This document shows positions 8,885 through 20,386 of a DNA stretch of 64,000 bases, one piece after another; within the stretch, counting starts at the first letter, position 1, and every line of letters starts with the position of its first letter. Source of the DNA: Rhodoblastus sp963727035 (GTDB lineage Bacteria; Pseudomonadota; Alphaproteobacteria; Rhizobiales; Beijerinckiaceae); the NCBI GenBank assembly GCA_963727035.1, contig CAVSEY010000004.1, positions 1 to 64,000 of the forward strand, in the 5' to 3' direction. A model generated the notes under the pieces. The model saw nothing but the letters and a program-made list of their open reading frames with translations. It searched no databases and was not told the DNA's origin. A program made the translations under genes and the position numbers.

Positions 8885-9823
8885 TCAAAGGCCGAAGGTC
8901 GGAATTTTCGGGAGCAGTTTGGACCGTCCGTCGATCACGAAATCGCGGAATTTTCGCGCCGCCTTGCTCATTTCGCGATCGGGGCGATGGAGCAGGAACC
9001 ATTGCCGCACCAGCGGCAGGCCGGTGACCTTAAGCGTGGTCAGGTGGCCGTCGGCGATCTCGGTCAGGCAGGTGTGGGCGGAGATGATCGCGATCCCGAG
9101 TCCTGCCATCACCGATTGCTTGATCGTCTCGTTGGTTCCCATTTCGACGACCTCGAACACCCGCCCGCCGCCGACGCGCTCGAGAAATCGCTCCATCAGG
9201 ATACGCGTGCCCGAACCTTCCTCGCGGGCGAGGAAGCGCTCTCGCAGCAGGTCCTCGGCGAGAATGTCGGGATCGCCGGCGAGGCGATGATCGGGCGGCG
9301 CGATCAGGATATAGGGATGGTCGCCGAGGGTGACCGCTTCGACCTCGATATGCGCCGGCGGGCGCCCCATGATGGTCAGATCGAATTCGTTGCGCTCCAG
9401 CCCCTGCGATATTTCGCCGCGGTTGCCGACGGCCAGTGTCACCCGCACGCCCGGCGACGCGCGCTGAAAGGCGGCGACGATCGAGGGAGCGAGATATTTC
9501 GCCGTGCTCTCCACGCCGAACACGACCGAACCGGAGGCGCCGGCCTTGAGCGCGGCGATCCGCTCCCCGACGCGCGCCGCCATCCGTTCGAAATCCTGCG
9601 CCATCCCAAGCAATTCTAGGCCAATCTCGGTCGGCGTGAACGGCCCGTCGCCCGAACGGCGGAACAAAGGCGCGCCGATCAGCGCCTCCAGCGCTTTCAA
9701 CTGGACGCTGATCGCGGGCGGAGTCACATGGAGAAGAGCCGCCGCGCCGCTGACGGAGCCGCGCTCCACGGTGGCGGCGAGGACGCGCAATTGTTTCCTG
9801 GTGAGGGCCTTCAGATCGATCAT
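8885..9823 (-). CDS. cbbR: LysR-type regulator of the Calvin cycle operon (CbbR)
   Basis: 312 residues. Residues 1-65 form a LysR winged helix (LTRKQLRVLAATVERGSVSGA, then LHVTPPAISVQLKALE). Residues about 90-300 form the inducer-binding domain, containing FGVESTAKYLAPSIVAAF and GLGIAIISAHTCLTEI. It is divergent from cbbF with about 105 bases between the starts, the classical cbbR arrangement. CbbR binds the shared intergenic region and activates the cbb operon in response to metabolites such as RuBP or NADPH. Family and context together make the assignment strong; the effector is inferred. Confidence 0.92.
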   Translation of the reverse strand: MIDLKALTRKQLRVLAATVERGSVSGAAALLHVTPPAISVQLKALEALIGAPLFRRSGDGPFTPTEIGLELLGMAQDFERMAARVGERIAALKAGASGSVVFGVESTAKYLAPSIVAAFQRASPGVRVTLAVGNRGEISQGLERNEFDLTIMGRPPAHIEVEAVTLGDHPYILIAPPDHRLAGDPDILAEDLLRERFLAREEGSGTRILMERFLERVGGGRVFEVVEMGTNETIKQSVMAGLGIAIISAHTCLTEIADGHLTTLKVTGLPLVRQWFLLHRPDREMSKAARKFRDFVIDGRSKLLPKIPTFGL

Positions 9824-9928
9824 TTAGATAAACTAACAGGCCGTTCCATTTTTTTAAATTTCTTTTTGGTCATAAAGTCGTAAAGAGTCCTCGCTGCCGG
9901 CGGTCAACAGCTGGCGCGGAGGATGCCC
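9824..9928 (+). promoter_or_regulatory. cbbR-cbbF divergent control region with candidate CbbR site
   Basis: An AT-rich gap in a GC-rich setting. TTA-N7-TAA at 9824-9836 fits the LysR/CbbR half-site pattern and overlaps the cbbR start, as expected for autoregulation. A run of T and A around 9850-9870 is the likely promoter zone. The cbbF ribosome site is GCGGAGG at about 9916-9922, which favours the ATG at 9929 over the one at 9923. Confidence 0.6.
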
Positions 9929-10996
9929 ATGACAAATTCCCAAACGCCGGCGGTATCTGCCGGAGGCGAGAGCCTTGATGCGTATCTCAAGACCTGGGCC
10001 GCCGCGGGCGAAGGGCGCGGGGGTCTCGCCAAGACCATCGCCGGTCTGGCCGGCGCGGGCGTCGCGCTTTCGGAAATCATCGCCGGCGGCCCCCTGAGCG
10101 GCGCGCTCGGCTCCGAGATCGGCGGCCGAAGCGCCGGCGGCGACAAGCAGCGCCAGCTCGACGTCATCGCCGACCGGCTGATCGTCGACGCCCTGCGCAA
10201 GACTCCGACCGCCTATTACGCTTCCGAAGAGGAAGAGGCGATCCTGACCCTCGATCCGGCGGGCGAATTCGCGGTCGCCTGCGACCCGCTCGACGGCGCG
10301 TCGAACATCGACTGCAACATGCCGATCGCCACGATTTTCGGCGTCTTCCGCGCCACGCCCGGCGACGCCACCGCCTCGTTCTTCCGCAAGGGCGAGGAGC
10401 AGGTCGCGGCAGGCTATGTCATCTACGGCGCGCAGACCGCCCTCCTGCTGACGCTCGGCGACGGCGTCGCGCAATTCGCGCTCGATCCCAAGAGCCGCCA
10501 ATTCATGCTGGTGTCGCGCAATGTCCGCATCGCGCCGGCGACTCGCGAATATGCGATCAACGCCTCCAATTACCGCCACTGGCCCGACCAGATCCGCGGC
10601 TTCATCGACGATTGCGTCGAGGGCGAGAGCGGCCCGCATGGCAAGGATTTCAACATGCATTGGCTGGCCTGCACGGTCGCCGAGGCTCATCGCATTTTTT
10701 CGCGCGGCGGGGTGTTCCTTTATCCCGGCGACGATCGTCCCGGCTATCAGCAGGGCCGGCTGCGGCTGCTCTACGAGGCTTTCCCGATCGCCATGCTGGT
10801 CGAGCAGGCGGGCGGCGGCGCCACCGACGGCCTGGACCGCATCCTCGCCAAGAAACTGGAGAAAGTGCACCAGCGCACGTCCCTGATCTTCGGCTCGGCA
10901 GAGAAAGTCGCGCGCGTCGCCAACTATTATGCCGAAAGCGATCTCAACCGCGCTCAATCCCCGCTGTTTGGCGAACGCGGCCTCTTTCACAACTGA
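9929..10996 (+). CDS. cbbF: Class I fructose-1,6-bisphosphatase
   Basis: About 355 residues, soluble. It hydrolyses fructose 1,6-bisphosphate (and probably sedoheptulose 1,7-bisphosphate) in the regenerative part of the Calvin cycle. Visible motifs are the metal site CDPLDGASNID, the upstream acidic YASEEEEAI and late substrate residues near GGVFLYPGDDRPGYQQGRL. GGAGG lies six bases before ATG 9929 and only one base before ATG 9923, so 9929 is preferred. First gene of the cbb operon; cbbP follows after 12 bases. Length and motifs are normal for class I enzymes. Confidence 0.95.
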   Translation: MTNSQTPAVSAGGESLDAYLKTWAAAGEGRGGLAKTIAGLAGAGVALSEIIAGGPLSGALGSEIGGRSAGGDKQRQLDVIADRLIVDALRKTPTAYYASEEEEAILTLDPAGEFAVACDPLDGASNIDCNMPIATIFGVFRATPGDATASFFRKGEEQVAAGYVIYGAQTALLLTLGDGVAQFALDPKSRQFMLVSRNVRIAPATREYAINASNYRHWPDQIRGFIDDCVEGESGPHGKDFNMHWLACTVAEAHRIFSRGGVFLYPGDDRPGYQQGRLRLLYEAFPIAMLVEQAGGGATDGLDRILAKKLEKVHQRTSLIFGSAEKVARVANYYAESDLNRAQSPLFGERGLFHN

Positions 10997-11008
10997 GGAC
11001 TGACAAGA

Positions 11009-11884
11009 ATGTCCACCAAGCATCCCATCGTTTCCGTCGTCGGCTCCTCGGGCGCGGGCACCAGCACCGTCAAGTTCACCTTCGACCAGATCTTCCGGCG
11101 CGAAGGCATCACAGCGGCGGCGATCGAGGGCGACGCCTTCCATCGCTTCGACCGCGCCGACATGAAGGCGGAAATGGCCAAGCGCCACGCGGCGGGCGAA
11201 CTCAGCTTCAGCCATTTCTCGGAGGACGCCAACCTGCTCGCCGAGCTGGAAAACTCCTTCAAGACCTATGCCGAAACCGGCAAGTGCCCGTCGCGCACCT
11301 ATGTCCATGACGCCGACGAAGCCGAGCGCCACGGCGTTCCCCCGGGCCATTTCACCGACTGGCGCGAGATCGGCGAAGGCTCGGACGTGCTGTTCTACGA
11401 AGGCCTGCACGGCGCGGTGAAGACCGACAAGATCAATATCGCCGGTCAGGCCGATCTCAAGATCGGCGTCGTGCCGGTGGTCAATCTCGAATGGATCCAG
11501 AAGATCCATCGCGACCGCTCGCAGCGCGGCTATTCGACCGAAGCCGTCACCGACACCATCCTGCGCCGCATGCATTCCTATGTGCATGTGATCTGCCCGC
11601 AGTTCACCCAGACCGACATCAACTTCCAGCGCGTCCCGGTGGTGGACACCTCCAACCCCTTCGTCGCGCGCTGGATCCCGACCGCCGGCGAATCCCTGGT
11701 GGTGATCCGCTTCACCAATCCGCGCGGCATCGACTTCGCCTATCTGGTGTCGATGATCAACAACAGCTGGATGAGCCGCGCCAATTCCATCGTCATCCCC
11801 GGCGACAAGCTGGACCTGGCGATGCAGCTTATCCTGACGCCGATGATCCTGCGCATTCATGAGCGCAGCCGTCGCGCCAAGTAA
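11009..11884 (+). CDS. cbbP: Phosphoribulokinase
   Basis: 291 residues, the size of the short octameric proteobacterial enzyme. It makes ribulose 1,5-bisphosphate from ribulose 5-phosphate and ATP, the step that supplies RubisCO. The N-terminal nucleotide loop is GSSGAGTSTV (about residues 11-20). The acidic IEGDAFHRFDR and the segment DVLFYEGLHGAV are also typical. It lies in tight order after cbbF, and its 3' end is close to cbbT, whose start is 56 bases downstream. Presence of PRK with RubisCO shows a complete CO2-fixation branch. Confidence 0.96.
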   Translation: MSTKHPIVSVVGSSGAGTSTVKFTFDQIFRREGITAAAIEGDAFHRFDRADMKAEMAKRHAAGELSFSHFSEDANLLAELENSFKTYAETGKCPSRTYVHDADEAERHGVPPGHFTDWREIGEGSDVLFYEGLHGAVKTDKINIAGQADLKIGVVPVVNLEWIQKIHRDRSQRGYSTEAVTDTILRRMHSYVHVICPQFTQTDINFQRVPVVDTSNPFVARWIPTAGESLVVIRFTNPRGIDFAYLVSMINNSWMSRANSIVIPGDKLDLAMQLILTPMILRIHERSRRAK

Positions 11885-11939
11885 TTTCTCGGGGCGCAAA
11901 TCCTCGAGACGTCATTCCTCAAGACAAGGACACTTCGCG

Positions 11940-13949
<2,010 letters not shown>

Positions 13950-13960
13950 GGAGTGATGTA

Positions 13961-15040
13961 ATGGCCCGTATCACGCTCAGGCAATTGCTGGACCACGCCG
14001 CCGAACACAGCTACGGCGTTCCCGCTTTCAACGTGAACAATATGGAACAGGCCCTCGCCATCATGGAGGCGGCCCGCGCGGTCAACGCGCCGGTCATCAT
14101 CCAGGCGAGCCGCGGCGCCCGCGCCTACGCCGGCGACATCATGTTCGCCAAGATGATGGAAGCGCTTGAATTGATGTATCCGGAGATTCCGCTCTGCGTC
14201 CATCAGGACCATGGCGAGCGCGTCTCGACCTGCCTGTCGGCGATCCAGAACGGCTTCACCTCGGTGATGATGGACGGCTCGCTCAAGGAAGACGGCAAGA
14301 CCCCGGCCAGCTATGAGTACAATGTCGGCATCACCTCCGAAGTCGCCCGCCTCGCCCATATGGTCGGCGCTTCGGTCGAGGGCGAGCTGGGCTGCCTCGG
14401 CTCGCTCGAAACCGGCCACGGCGAAGCCGAGGACGGCCACGGCTTCGAAGGCAAGCTCGACCACAAGGACCTGCTGACCGATCCCGACGAAGCCATGGCC
14501 TTCGTCGCGGCGACCAAGGTGGACGCGCTCGCCGTCGCCATCGGCACCTCGCACGGCGCCTACAAGTTCACCAAGAAGCCGACCAGCGACGTGCTGGCCA
14601 TCAGCCGCATCGCCGAAATCCACGCCAAGCTGCCCAACACCCATCTGGTCATGCACGGCTCCTCCTCGGTGCCGGAGGAATATCGCAACCTGTTCAACGA
14701 GAACGGCGGCGAGATGCGCGAGACCTATGGCGTGCCGGTCGAAGAGATCGTGCGCGGCATCAAGTTCGGCGTGCGCAAGGTGAACATCGACACCGACCTG
14801 CGCCTTGCCGCGGCGGCCGAGTTCCGCCGCGTCGCCAACAAGAACAAGTCGGAATTCGACCCGCGCAAGTTCCTAAAGCCCGCGATGGACGCCATGGGCA
14901 AGGTCTGCCACGACCGTTTTGAGGCCTTCGGCTGCGCCGGAAAGGCCCAGCTCATCAAGGTCAAGCCGATGAGCGAAATGGCCAAGCTCTACGCCAGCGG
15001 CGCGCTCGACCCGGTCATCCCGGCCAAGTCGGCGGCCTGA
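13961..15040 (+). CDS. cbbA: Class II fructose-bisphosphate aldolase
   Basis: 359 residues. Zinc-dependent aldolase that condenses triose phosphates to fructose 1,6-bisphosphate and, in the Calvin cycle, also makes sedoheptulose bisphosphate. Motifs are PAFNVNNMEQALAIMEAA at the N-terminus, the metal-site VHQDHGE and HGSSSVPEEY, and GIKFGVRKVNIDTDLR for phosphate binding. It is in the operon between cbbT and cbbM. The C-terminal region containing KPAMDAMGKVCHDRFEAFG is typical of the Calvin-cycle aldolase subgroup. Confidence 0.95.
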   Translation: MARITLRQLLDHAAEHSYGVPAFNVNNMEQALAIMEAARAVNAPVIIQASRGARAYAGDIMFAKMMEALELMYPEIPLCVHQDHGERVSTCLSAIQNGFTSVMMDGSLKEDGKTPASYEYNVGITSEVARLAHMVGASVEGELGCLGSLETGHGEAEDGHGFEGKLDHKDLLTDPDEAMAFVAATKVDALAVAIGTSHGAYKFTKKPTSDVLAISRIAEIHAKLPNTHLVMHGSSSVPEEYRNLFNENGGEMRETYGVPVEEIVRGIKFGVRKVNIDTDLRLAAAAEFRRVANKNKSEFDPRKFLKPAMDAMGKVCHDRFEAFGCAGKAQLIKVKPMSEMAKLYASGALDPVIPAKSAA

Positions 15041-15051
15041 GTCTCGAACCT

Positions 15052-15077
15052 GCGCCGTCGCCACGGCGCCGGTTTTT
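15052..15077 (+). terminator. Terminator-like hairpin between cbbA and cbbM
   Basis: Stem GCGCCGT/ACGGCGC with loop CGCC, followed after three bases by TTTTT, which is the shape of an intrinsic terminator. It sits 12 bases after the cbbA stop and 120 bases before cbbM. It may partly end transcription, or protect the 3' end of processed upstream mRNA so that cbbM is expressed at a different level. The leader that follows has two direct copies of AACCACGCCAA (15160-15170 and 15176-15186). Confidence 0.55.
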
Positions 15078-15197
15078 CTCGAACCAAATCGCGCGTCGCC
15101 CTTTTATCGGCGGCGCGCCCGGAATGCCCAGGAAACCGTTCGGGCAGACAAAAAAACGCAACCACGCCAAAAACAAACCACGCCAAGGAAAACAAAA

Positions 15198-16583
15198 ATG
15201 GACCAGTCAGATCGCTACGCCAATCTCAACCTCAAGGAAGCCGACCTGATCGCCGGCGGCAAACATGTTCTCGTCGCCTATATCATGAAGCCCAAGCCCG
15301 GCTTCGGCTCCTATCTCCAGGCCGCGGCGCATTTCGCCGCCGAATCCTCGACCGGCACCAATGTCGAAGTCTCGACCACCGACGATTTCACCCGCGGCGT
15401 CGACGCGCTGGTCTATGAGATCGACGAAGCCAAGGAGATCATGAAGATCGCCTATCCGGTCGACCTGTTCGACCGCAACATCATCGACGGCCGGGCGATG
15501 ATCGCCTCCTTCCTGACCCTGACCATCGGCAACAACCAGGGCATGGGCGACATCGAATACGGCAAGATTCACGATTTCTATGTGCCGCCGGCCTATCTGC
15601 GCCTGTTCGACGGCCCGGCGACCACCATCAAGGACCTGTGGCGCGTGCTCGGCCGCCCGGTCGTGAACGGCGGCTTCATCGTCGGCACCATCATCAAGCC
15701 GAAGCTCGGCCTGCGCCCGAAACCCTTCGCCGACGCCTGCTACGATTTCTGGCTGGGCGGCGACTTCATCAAGAACGACGAGCCCCAGGGCAACCAGGTG
15801 TTCGCGCCGTTCAAGGAAGCGGTTCGCCTGGTCAATGACGCGATGATCCGCGCCCAGGACAAGACCGGCCAGGCCAAGCTGTTCTCCTTCAACATCACCG
15901 CCGACGACCACTATGAGATGGTCGCTCGCGGCGAATATATCCTGGAGACTTTCGGGCCCAACGCCGATCACGTCGCCTTCCTGGTGGACGGCTATGTCGC
16001 CGGCCCGGCGGCGATCACCACCGCCCGCCGGCGCTTCCCGAAGCAGTACCTGCATTATCACCGCGCCGGCCACGGCGCCGTGACCTCGCCGAATTCGAAG
16101 CGCGGCTACACCGCCTTCGTCCTGTCGAAGATGGCCCGCCTCCAGGGCGCCTCCGGCATCCACACCGGCACGATGGGCTATGGCAAGATGGAAGGCGAAG
16201 CCGCCGACAAGGCCATGGCCTATATGATCACCGAGGACAGCGCGGACGGCCCGTTCTACCATCAGGAATGGTATGGCATGAACCCGACCACGCCGATCAT
16301 CTCCGGCGGCATGAACGCCCTGCGTATGCCGGGCTTCTTCGAAAACCTCGGCCATTCCAACCTGATCATGACCGCCGGCGGCGGCGCCTTCGGCCATATC
16401 GACGGCGGCGTGGCCGGCGCCACTTCACTGCGTCAGGCCGAACAGTGCTGGCGCGCCGGGGCCGACCCAATCGATTTCGCCAAGAGCCACCGCGAATTCG
16501 CCCGCGCCTTCGTCAGCTTCTCGCACGACGCCGACATGCTGTTCCCCGGCTGGCGCGACAAGCTTGGCAAGGCCGCCGCGTAA
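15198..16583 (+). CDS. cbbM: RubisCO form II
   Basis: 461 residues, aligning in register with Rhodospirillum rubrum CbbM. It carboxylates ribulose 1,5-bisphosphate. Active-site segments are visible: GTIIKPKLGLRPKPF (Lys166), GGDFIKNDEPQGNQ with the carbamylated Lys191 and the metal ligands Asp193/Glu194, the HYHRAGHGA segment with His287, and GYGKMEGEAAD on loop 6 (Lys329). No small-subunit gene and no cbbX follow, as expected for form II. AAGGA lies eight bases before the ATG. It is the fifth gene of the operon but is set off by a hairpin, so its transcript level may be controlled separately. Form II enzymes suit high CO2 and low O2. Confidence 0.97.
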   Translation: MDQSDRYANLNLKEADLIAGGKHVLVAYIMKPKPGFGSYLQAAAHFAAESSTGTNVEVSTTDDFTRGVDALVYEIDEAKEIMKIAYPVDLFDRNIIDGRAMIASFLTLTIGNNQGMGDIEYGKIHDFYVPPAYLRLFDGPATTIKDLWRVLGRPVVNGGFIVGTIIKPKLGLRPKPFADACYDFWLGGDFIKNDEPQGNQVFAPFKEAVRLVNDAMIRAQDKTGQAKLFSFNITADDHYEMVARGEYILETFGPNADHVAFLVDGYVAGPAAITTARRRFPKQYLHYHRAGHGAVTSPNSKRGYTAFVLSKMARLQGASGIHTGTMGYGKMEGEAADKAMAYMITEDSADGPFYHQEWYGMNPTTPIISGGMNALRMPGFFENLGHSNLIMTAGGGAFGHIDGGVAGATSLRQAEQCWRAGADPIDFAKSHREFARAFVSFSHDADMLFPGWRDKLGKAAA

Positions 16584-16595
16584 CCATACGAAATT

Positions 16596-16623
16596 CCCTC
16601 TCCCCGTTTTGCGGGGAGAGGGG
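16596..16623 (+). terminator. Strong hairpin after cbbM
   Basis: CCCTCTCCCCG and CGGGGAGAGGG pair around a TTTTG loop. There is no long U tract after it, so it could be a rho-independent-like terminator or an mRNA-stabilising hairpin between cbbM and cbbE. Confidence 0.5.
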
Positions 16624-16655
16624 CTCAGCCTATCCAAGTCTCGAAAGGACCGCCC

Positions 16656-17363
16656 ATGAAAGCCTTCGACCGCAGCATCAAGATCGCCCCTTCGATCCTC
16701 TCCGCCGATTTCGCCAATTTCGGAGCCGAATGCCGCGCCATCGAGGCTCAGGGTTGCGATTGGGTCCATGTCGACGTCATGGACGGCCATTACGTCCCCA
16801 ACATCACTTTTGGGCCGGCCACCTGCGCCGCGATCCGCAAGCACATCAAGGGCGTGATGGACGTCCATCTGATGATCGCGCCGGTCGATCCCTATATCGA
16901 AGCCTTCGTCAAGGCCGGTTCCGACATCGTCACCGTCCATGCCGAAGCCGGCCCCCATCTCGACCGCTCGCTCCAGCTCGTTCGCTCGTTCGGCGCCAAG
17001 GCCGGCGTGTCGCTCAATCCCTCGACCCCCGCCTCGGCGATCGAATTCGTCCTCGACCGCATCGACCTCGTGCTGATCATGACGGTCAATCCCGGCTTCG
17101 GCGGCCAGAGTTTTATCGAAAGCCAGATCGAGAAGGTTCGCCAGATCCGCGCCATGATCGGCGACCGCCCGATCCATATCGAGATCGACGGCGGCATTAC
17201 CCCGGAAACCGCGCCGCTGGTCGTCGCGGCGGGCGCCGACGCCCTGGTCGCCGGCTCCGCCGTGTTCAAGGGCGGCTCGGTGGACAATCCGGAAGTCTAC
17301 GGCCGCAACATCGCCGCCATCCGCGCGGCGGCCGAGGCGGCGCGAGTCAAGTCCGCCGCCTGA
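16656..17363 (+). CDS. cbbE: Ribulose-phosphate 3-epimerase
   Basis: 235 residues, a TIM-barrel enzyme that interconverts ribulose 5-phosphate and xylulose 5-phosphate and so links transketolase products to phosphoribulokinase. Motifs are APSILSADFANFGAE, WVHVDVMDGHYVPNITFGP, VHLMIAPVDPYI, VNPGFGGQSFIE and IEIDGGI, with the metal-binding His and Asp residues in place. It is the last gene of the cbb run, 72 bases after cbbM, with a clear GAAAGGA before the start. The gene is often called rpe; the operon context supports cbbE. Confidence 0.95.
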   Translation: MKAFDRSIKIAPSILSADFANFGAECRAIEAQGCDWVHVDVMDGHYVPNITFGPATCAAIRKHIKGVMDVHLMIAPVDPYIEAFVKAGSDIVTVHAEAGPHLDRSLQLVRSFGAKAGVSLNPSTPASAIEFVLDRIDLVLIMTVNPGFGGQSFIESQIEKVRQIRAMIGDRPIHIEIDGGITPETAPLVVAAGADALVAGSAVFKGGSVDNPEVYGRNIAAIRAAAEAARVKSAA

Positions 17364-17380
17364 TCCTTCTCGCAGGAATC

Positions 17381-17427
17381 CCTTCTCCCCTTGCGGGAGA
17401 AGGTGGCGCGAAGCGCCGGATGAGGGG
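17381..17427. repeat. CTTCTCCC-type palindromic repeat, copy 1
   Basis: CTTCTCCCCTTGCGGGAGAAG forms a hairpin and is followed by a second one (GGCGCGAAGCGCC), ending in GGATGAGGGG. Repeats of this kind are widespread in Hyphomicrobiales intergenic regions. It separates convergent cbbE and glcB and may act as a bidirectional terminator. A longer, double copy lies at 25522-25679. Confidence 0.7.
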
Positions 17428-17456
17428 GCATTCCTCACCGCAGGCGCTTTTTTTTA

Positions 17457-19628
17457 TTACGCCATCTGCGCCTTGGCCTTGGCCTCGCGGCGGCGCGCAT
17501 GCAGCACCGGCTCGGTATAGCCGTTGGGCTGTCGCGCGCCCTTGAACACCAGATCGCAGGCCGCCTGGAAGGCGACGTTTTGATCGAAATCCGGCGCCAT
17601 CGGGCGGTAATCGGGGTCGTCGGCGTTCTGGCCGTCCACCACCGCCGCCATGCGCCGCATCACCTCGCGCACCTGATCCGCGCTGCAAATTCCGTGACGC
17701 AGCCAGTTGGCGATGTGCTGGCTGGAAATGCGCAAGGTGGCGCGATCCTCCATCAGGCCGACGCCATGAATGTCCGGCACTTTCGAGCAGCCGACCCCGG
17801 AATCGATCCAGCGCACGACATAGCCCAGAATGCCTTGCGCGTTGTTTTCCAATTCCTCGTTGATCTCCTGCGGCGACCAGTTGATCCGGTCGGCGAGAGG
17901 GAAGCGTCAGGATGGCGTCGAGTTTTGCCGGCGCACGGGCGGCGATTTCCTTTTGCCGCGCCGCGACATCGACCTCGTGATAATGGGTCGCATGCAAAGT
18001 CGCGGCGGTCGGCGACGGCACCCAGGCGGTATTGGCCCCGGCGCGCGGATGGGCGACCTTGGTTTTCAGCATGGCCGCCATCATGTCCGGCATGGCCCAC
18101 ATGCCCTTGCCGATCTGGGCGTGGCCCGGCAGGCCGGATTCTATGCCGACATCGACATTATTGTCCTCGTAAGCCGCGATCCACACAGAGTTTTTGATGT
18201 CGTTCTTGCGGATCATCGGCCCGGCTTCCATCGAGGTGTGGATCTCGTCGCCGGTGCGGTCCAGAAAACCGGTGTTGATGAAGAACACGCGGTCTTTCGC
18301 TGCGCGGATGCATTCGGCGAGATTGACCGTGGTGCGGCGCTCCTCGTCCATGATCCCCATCTTGATGGTGAAGCGCGGCAGGCCGAGCGCGTCCTCGACG
18401 CGTCCAAAGATCTCGTCGGAAAAGGCGACCTCCTCCGGCCCGTGCATCTTCGGCTTGACGATATAGACCGAGCCGGCGCGGCTGTTGCGGTAAATGCCGA
18501 GCCCTCTCAGGTCGTAGAGCGCGATCAGGCTGGTGAACATGGCGTCGAGCAGGCCCTCGGGCGCCTCGACGCCATCGATCAGCACCGCGTCGCTGGTCAT
18601 CAGATGGCCGACATTGCGCACCAGCAAAAGCGCGCGGCCGGGCAGCGCGAAACGCTCGCCGCCGGGCGAAATATAGGCGCGATCCGGCGCCATATGGCGC
18701 TGGAAGCGCTTGCCGTTCTTTTCGAAAGTCGCGGCGAGATCGCCCTTCATCAGGCCGAGCCAGTTGCGATAGACGGCGACCTTGTCCTCGGCGTCCACGG
18801 CGGCGACCGAATCCTCGCAATCCTGGATCGCCGTCAGCGCCGCTTCGAGCACGATGTCGGCGACGCCGGCGCGGTCGGTCCTGCCGATCGGATGGGTGCG
18901 GTCGATGTGGATTTCGACATGCAGCCCATTGTGCTTGAGCAGAACGGCGCCCGGCGCGGAAGCCTCGCCGGCATAGCCGGCGAACAGCCGCGGATCGGCG
19001 AGCGCCGCGACGCCGCCGGGCAATTTCGCCTGGAGCGCGCCGTTGTCGACGGAATATTGGACGACATCGCGATGCGAGGCGCCGGCCAGGGGCGCGATGC
19101 GGTCGAGGAAATCGCGGCCCCAGGCGATCACCGCCGCGCCGCGCGCCGGATCGTAGCCCTTTTTCGCCGGGTCCGGCGGCAGGATCGCGTCCGTGCCGTA
19201 AAGCGCGTCATAGAGCGAGCCCCAGCGGGCATTGGCGGCGTTCAGCGCATAGCGCGCATTCAGGATCGGAACGACGAGTTGCGGGTCCGGCCTGAACGGT
19301 GATTTCGGGATCGACATGGGCGGTTTCGACCGCGAACGCCTCGCCGCGCGCGAACGAGATAGCCGATCTCGGTCAGAAAGCGCCGATAGGCCTCGGCGTC
19401 AAAAACCTTGCCCTTGCGCTCCCGATGCCAGTCGTCGATCCGCGCCTGAATCGCGTCGCGCTTTTCGAGCAGGGCGCGGTTGCGCGGGGCAAGATCGAGG
19501 AGAAATTTTTCCAGCTCCGCCCAAAAAACCGCCGCCTCGAAACCGAGCCCCGGAAGAACCTCGCGATCGATGAACTCATGCAGATTGGCGGCGACTTCGA
19601 TGCGCCCATGGCGGATTCGGCTCGACAT
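17457..19628 (-). pseudogene. glcB: Malate synthase G, three frameshifts
   Basis: Condenses glyoxylate and acetyl-CoA to malate. The parts add up to 724 codons, the normal MSG length. The start is at 19628 (MSSRIRHGRIEVAANLHEF). Frame breaks lie near 19345, near 19284 (a GGG run; VQAGP then QLVVPILNARYALNAANARW) and near 17898 (LTLP then LADRINWSPQE). Each break is repaired by removing one base. Catalytic and binding segments are intact, including TIKMGIMDEERRTTVNL, FINTGFLDRTGDEIHTSMEA and WVPSPTAATLHATHYHEVDV. No glyoxylate or glycolate genes adjoin it. Either a young pseudogene or, given the similar breaks in other genes of the window, a normal gene with sequencing errors. Confidence 0.85.
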
Positions 19629-19908
19629 TCCATCCTCTTGTCCGGCCGCTTGACCACGGCCGCTTTTCGTTGCGCGGCAAGCTTCGCGCCGCGACGCCCA
19701 GAGTCGCGGAATGTGCCGACGGTTCGGCCAGATGGAAAGCCAAAAACGCGTCGCGGTCCATAGCAACATTGGCGGAGAAGGGAGCGCCGCGACGCCGGCC
19801 ACAGGGAATAGGCGCCCCGCGAACAAATGATGGCTCAGGCCGCCCGCGGCGGTTCGAAGCCCCGCGCCGCAGGTGGGCTCAAAACTTCATCCCCCACCGC
19901 CCCTATCC
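19629..19908. other. Intergenic region, no gene seen
   Basis: About 280 bases between the glcB start and the end of the next minus-strand gene. Short open frames show no recognisable product. It should contain the glcB promoter. Confidence 0.4.
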
Positions 19909-20373
19909 TTAAAGCCCCAGATCGGAAAGCCCCGGATGATCGTCCGGGCGCCGGCCCAGCGGCCAGCGGAACAGGCGGTCTGTTTCGGCGATGGGCAGGT
20001 CGTTGATGCTGGCGATGCGCCGGCGCATCAGGCCGGCCTCGTCGAATTCCCAAAGCTCGTTGCCGTAGGAGCGAAACCAATGGCCGGAATCGTCACGCCA
20101 TTCATAGGCGAAGCGCACCGCCATCCGGTTGCCGCGAAAGCCCCAGACCTCCTTGATCAGCCGATAATCCAGCTCGCGCGCCCATTTCCGTTTCAGGAAG
20201 GCGACGATCTCGGCGCGGCCATGAATGAACTCCACGCGGTTGCGCCATTGGCTGTCGGGCGTATAGGCCAGCGCGACCTTTTCCGGGTCGCGGCTGTTCC
20301 ACGCGTCTTCGGCCATGCGGGCTTTCAGCGCGGCGGTCTCGGGCTCGAAGGGCGGCAGCGGCGGACGGGTCAT
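19909..20373 (-). CDS. DUF1348 / SnoaL-like (NTF2 fold) protein
   Basis: 154 residues, one compact domain. DUF1348 proteins have an NTF2-like fold, and this one shows the family segments AYTPDSQWRNRVEF, AEIVAFLKRKWARELDYRLI and VRFAYEWRDDSGHWFRSYGN. No reaction is established for the family. The start at 20373 is supported by a GGAG six bases upstream; longer in-frame extensions overlap the upstream gene and are of low complexity. It lies 13 bases after the DJ-1/PfpI gene, so the two are probably one operon. Confidence 0.85.
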   Translation of the reverse strand: MTRPPLPPFEPETAALKARMAEDAWNSRDPEKVALAYTPDSQWRNRVEFIHGRAEIVAFLKRKWARELDYRLIKEVWGFRGNRMAVRFAYEWRDDSGHWFRSYGNELWEFDEAGLMRRRIASINDLPIAETDRLFRWPLGRRPDDHPGLSDLGL

Positions 20374-20386
20374 GGCTTTCTCCGGG

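Noticed and set aside
9854..11899. Long minus-strand frame opposite cbbF and cbbP
   Set aside because: Both plus-strand genes have full catalytic motifs; the opposite frame is Arg/Ala/Gly-rich shadow.
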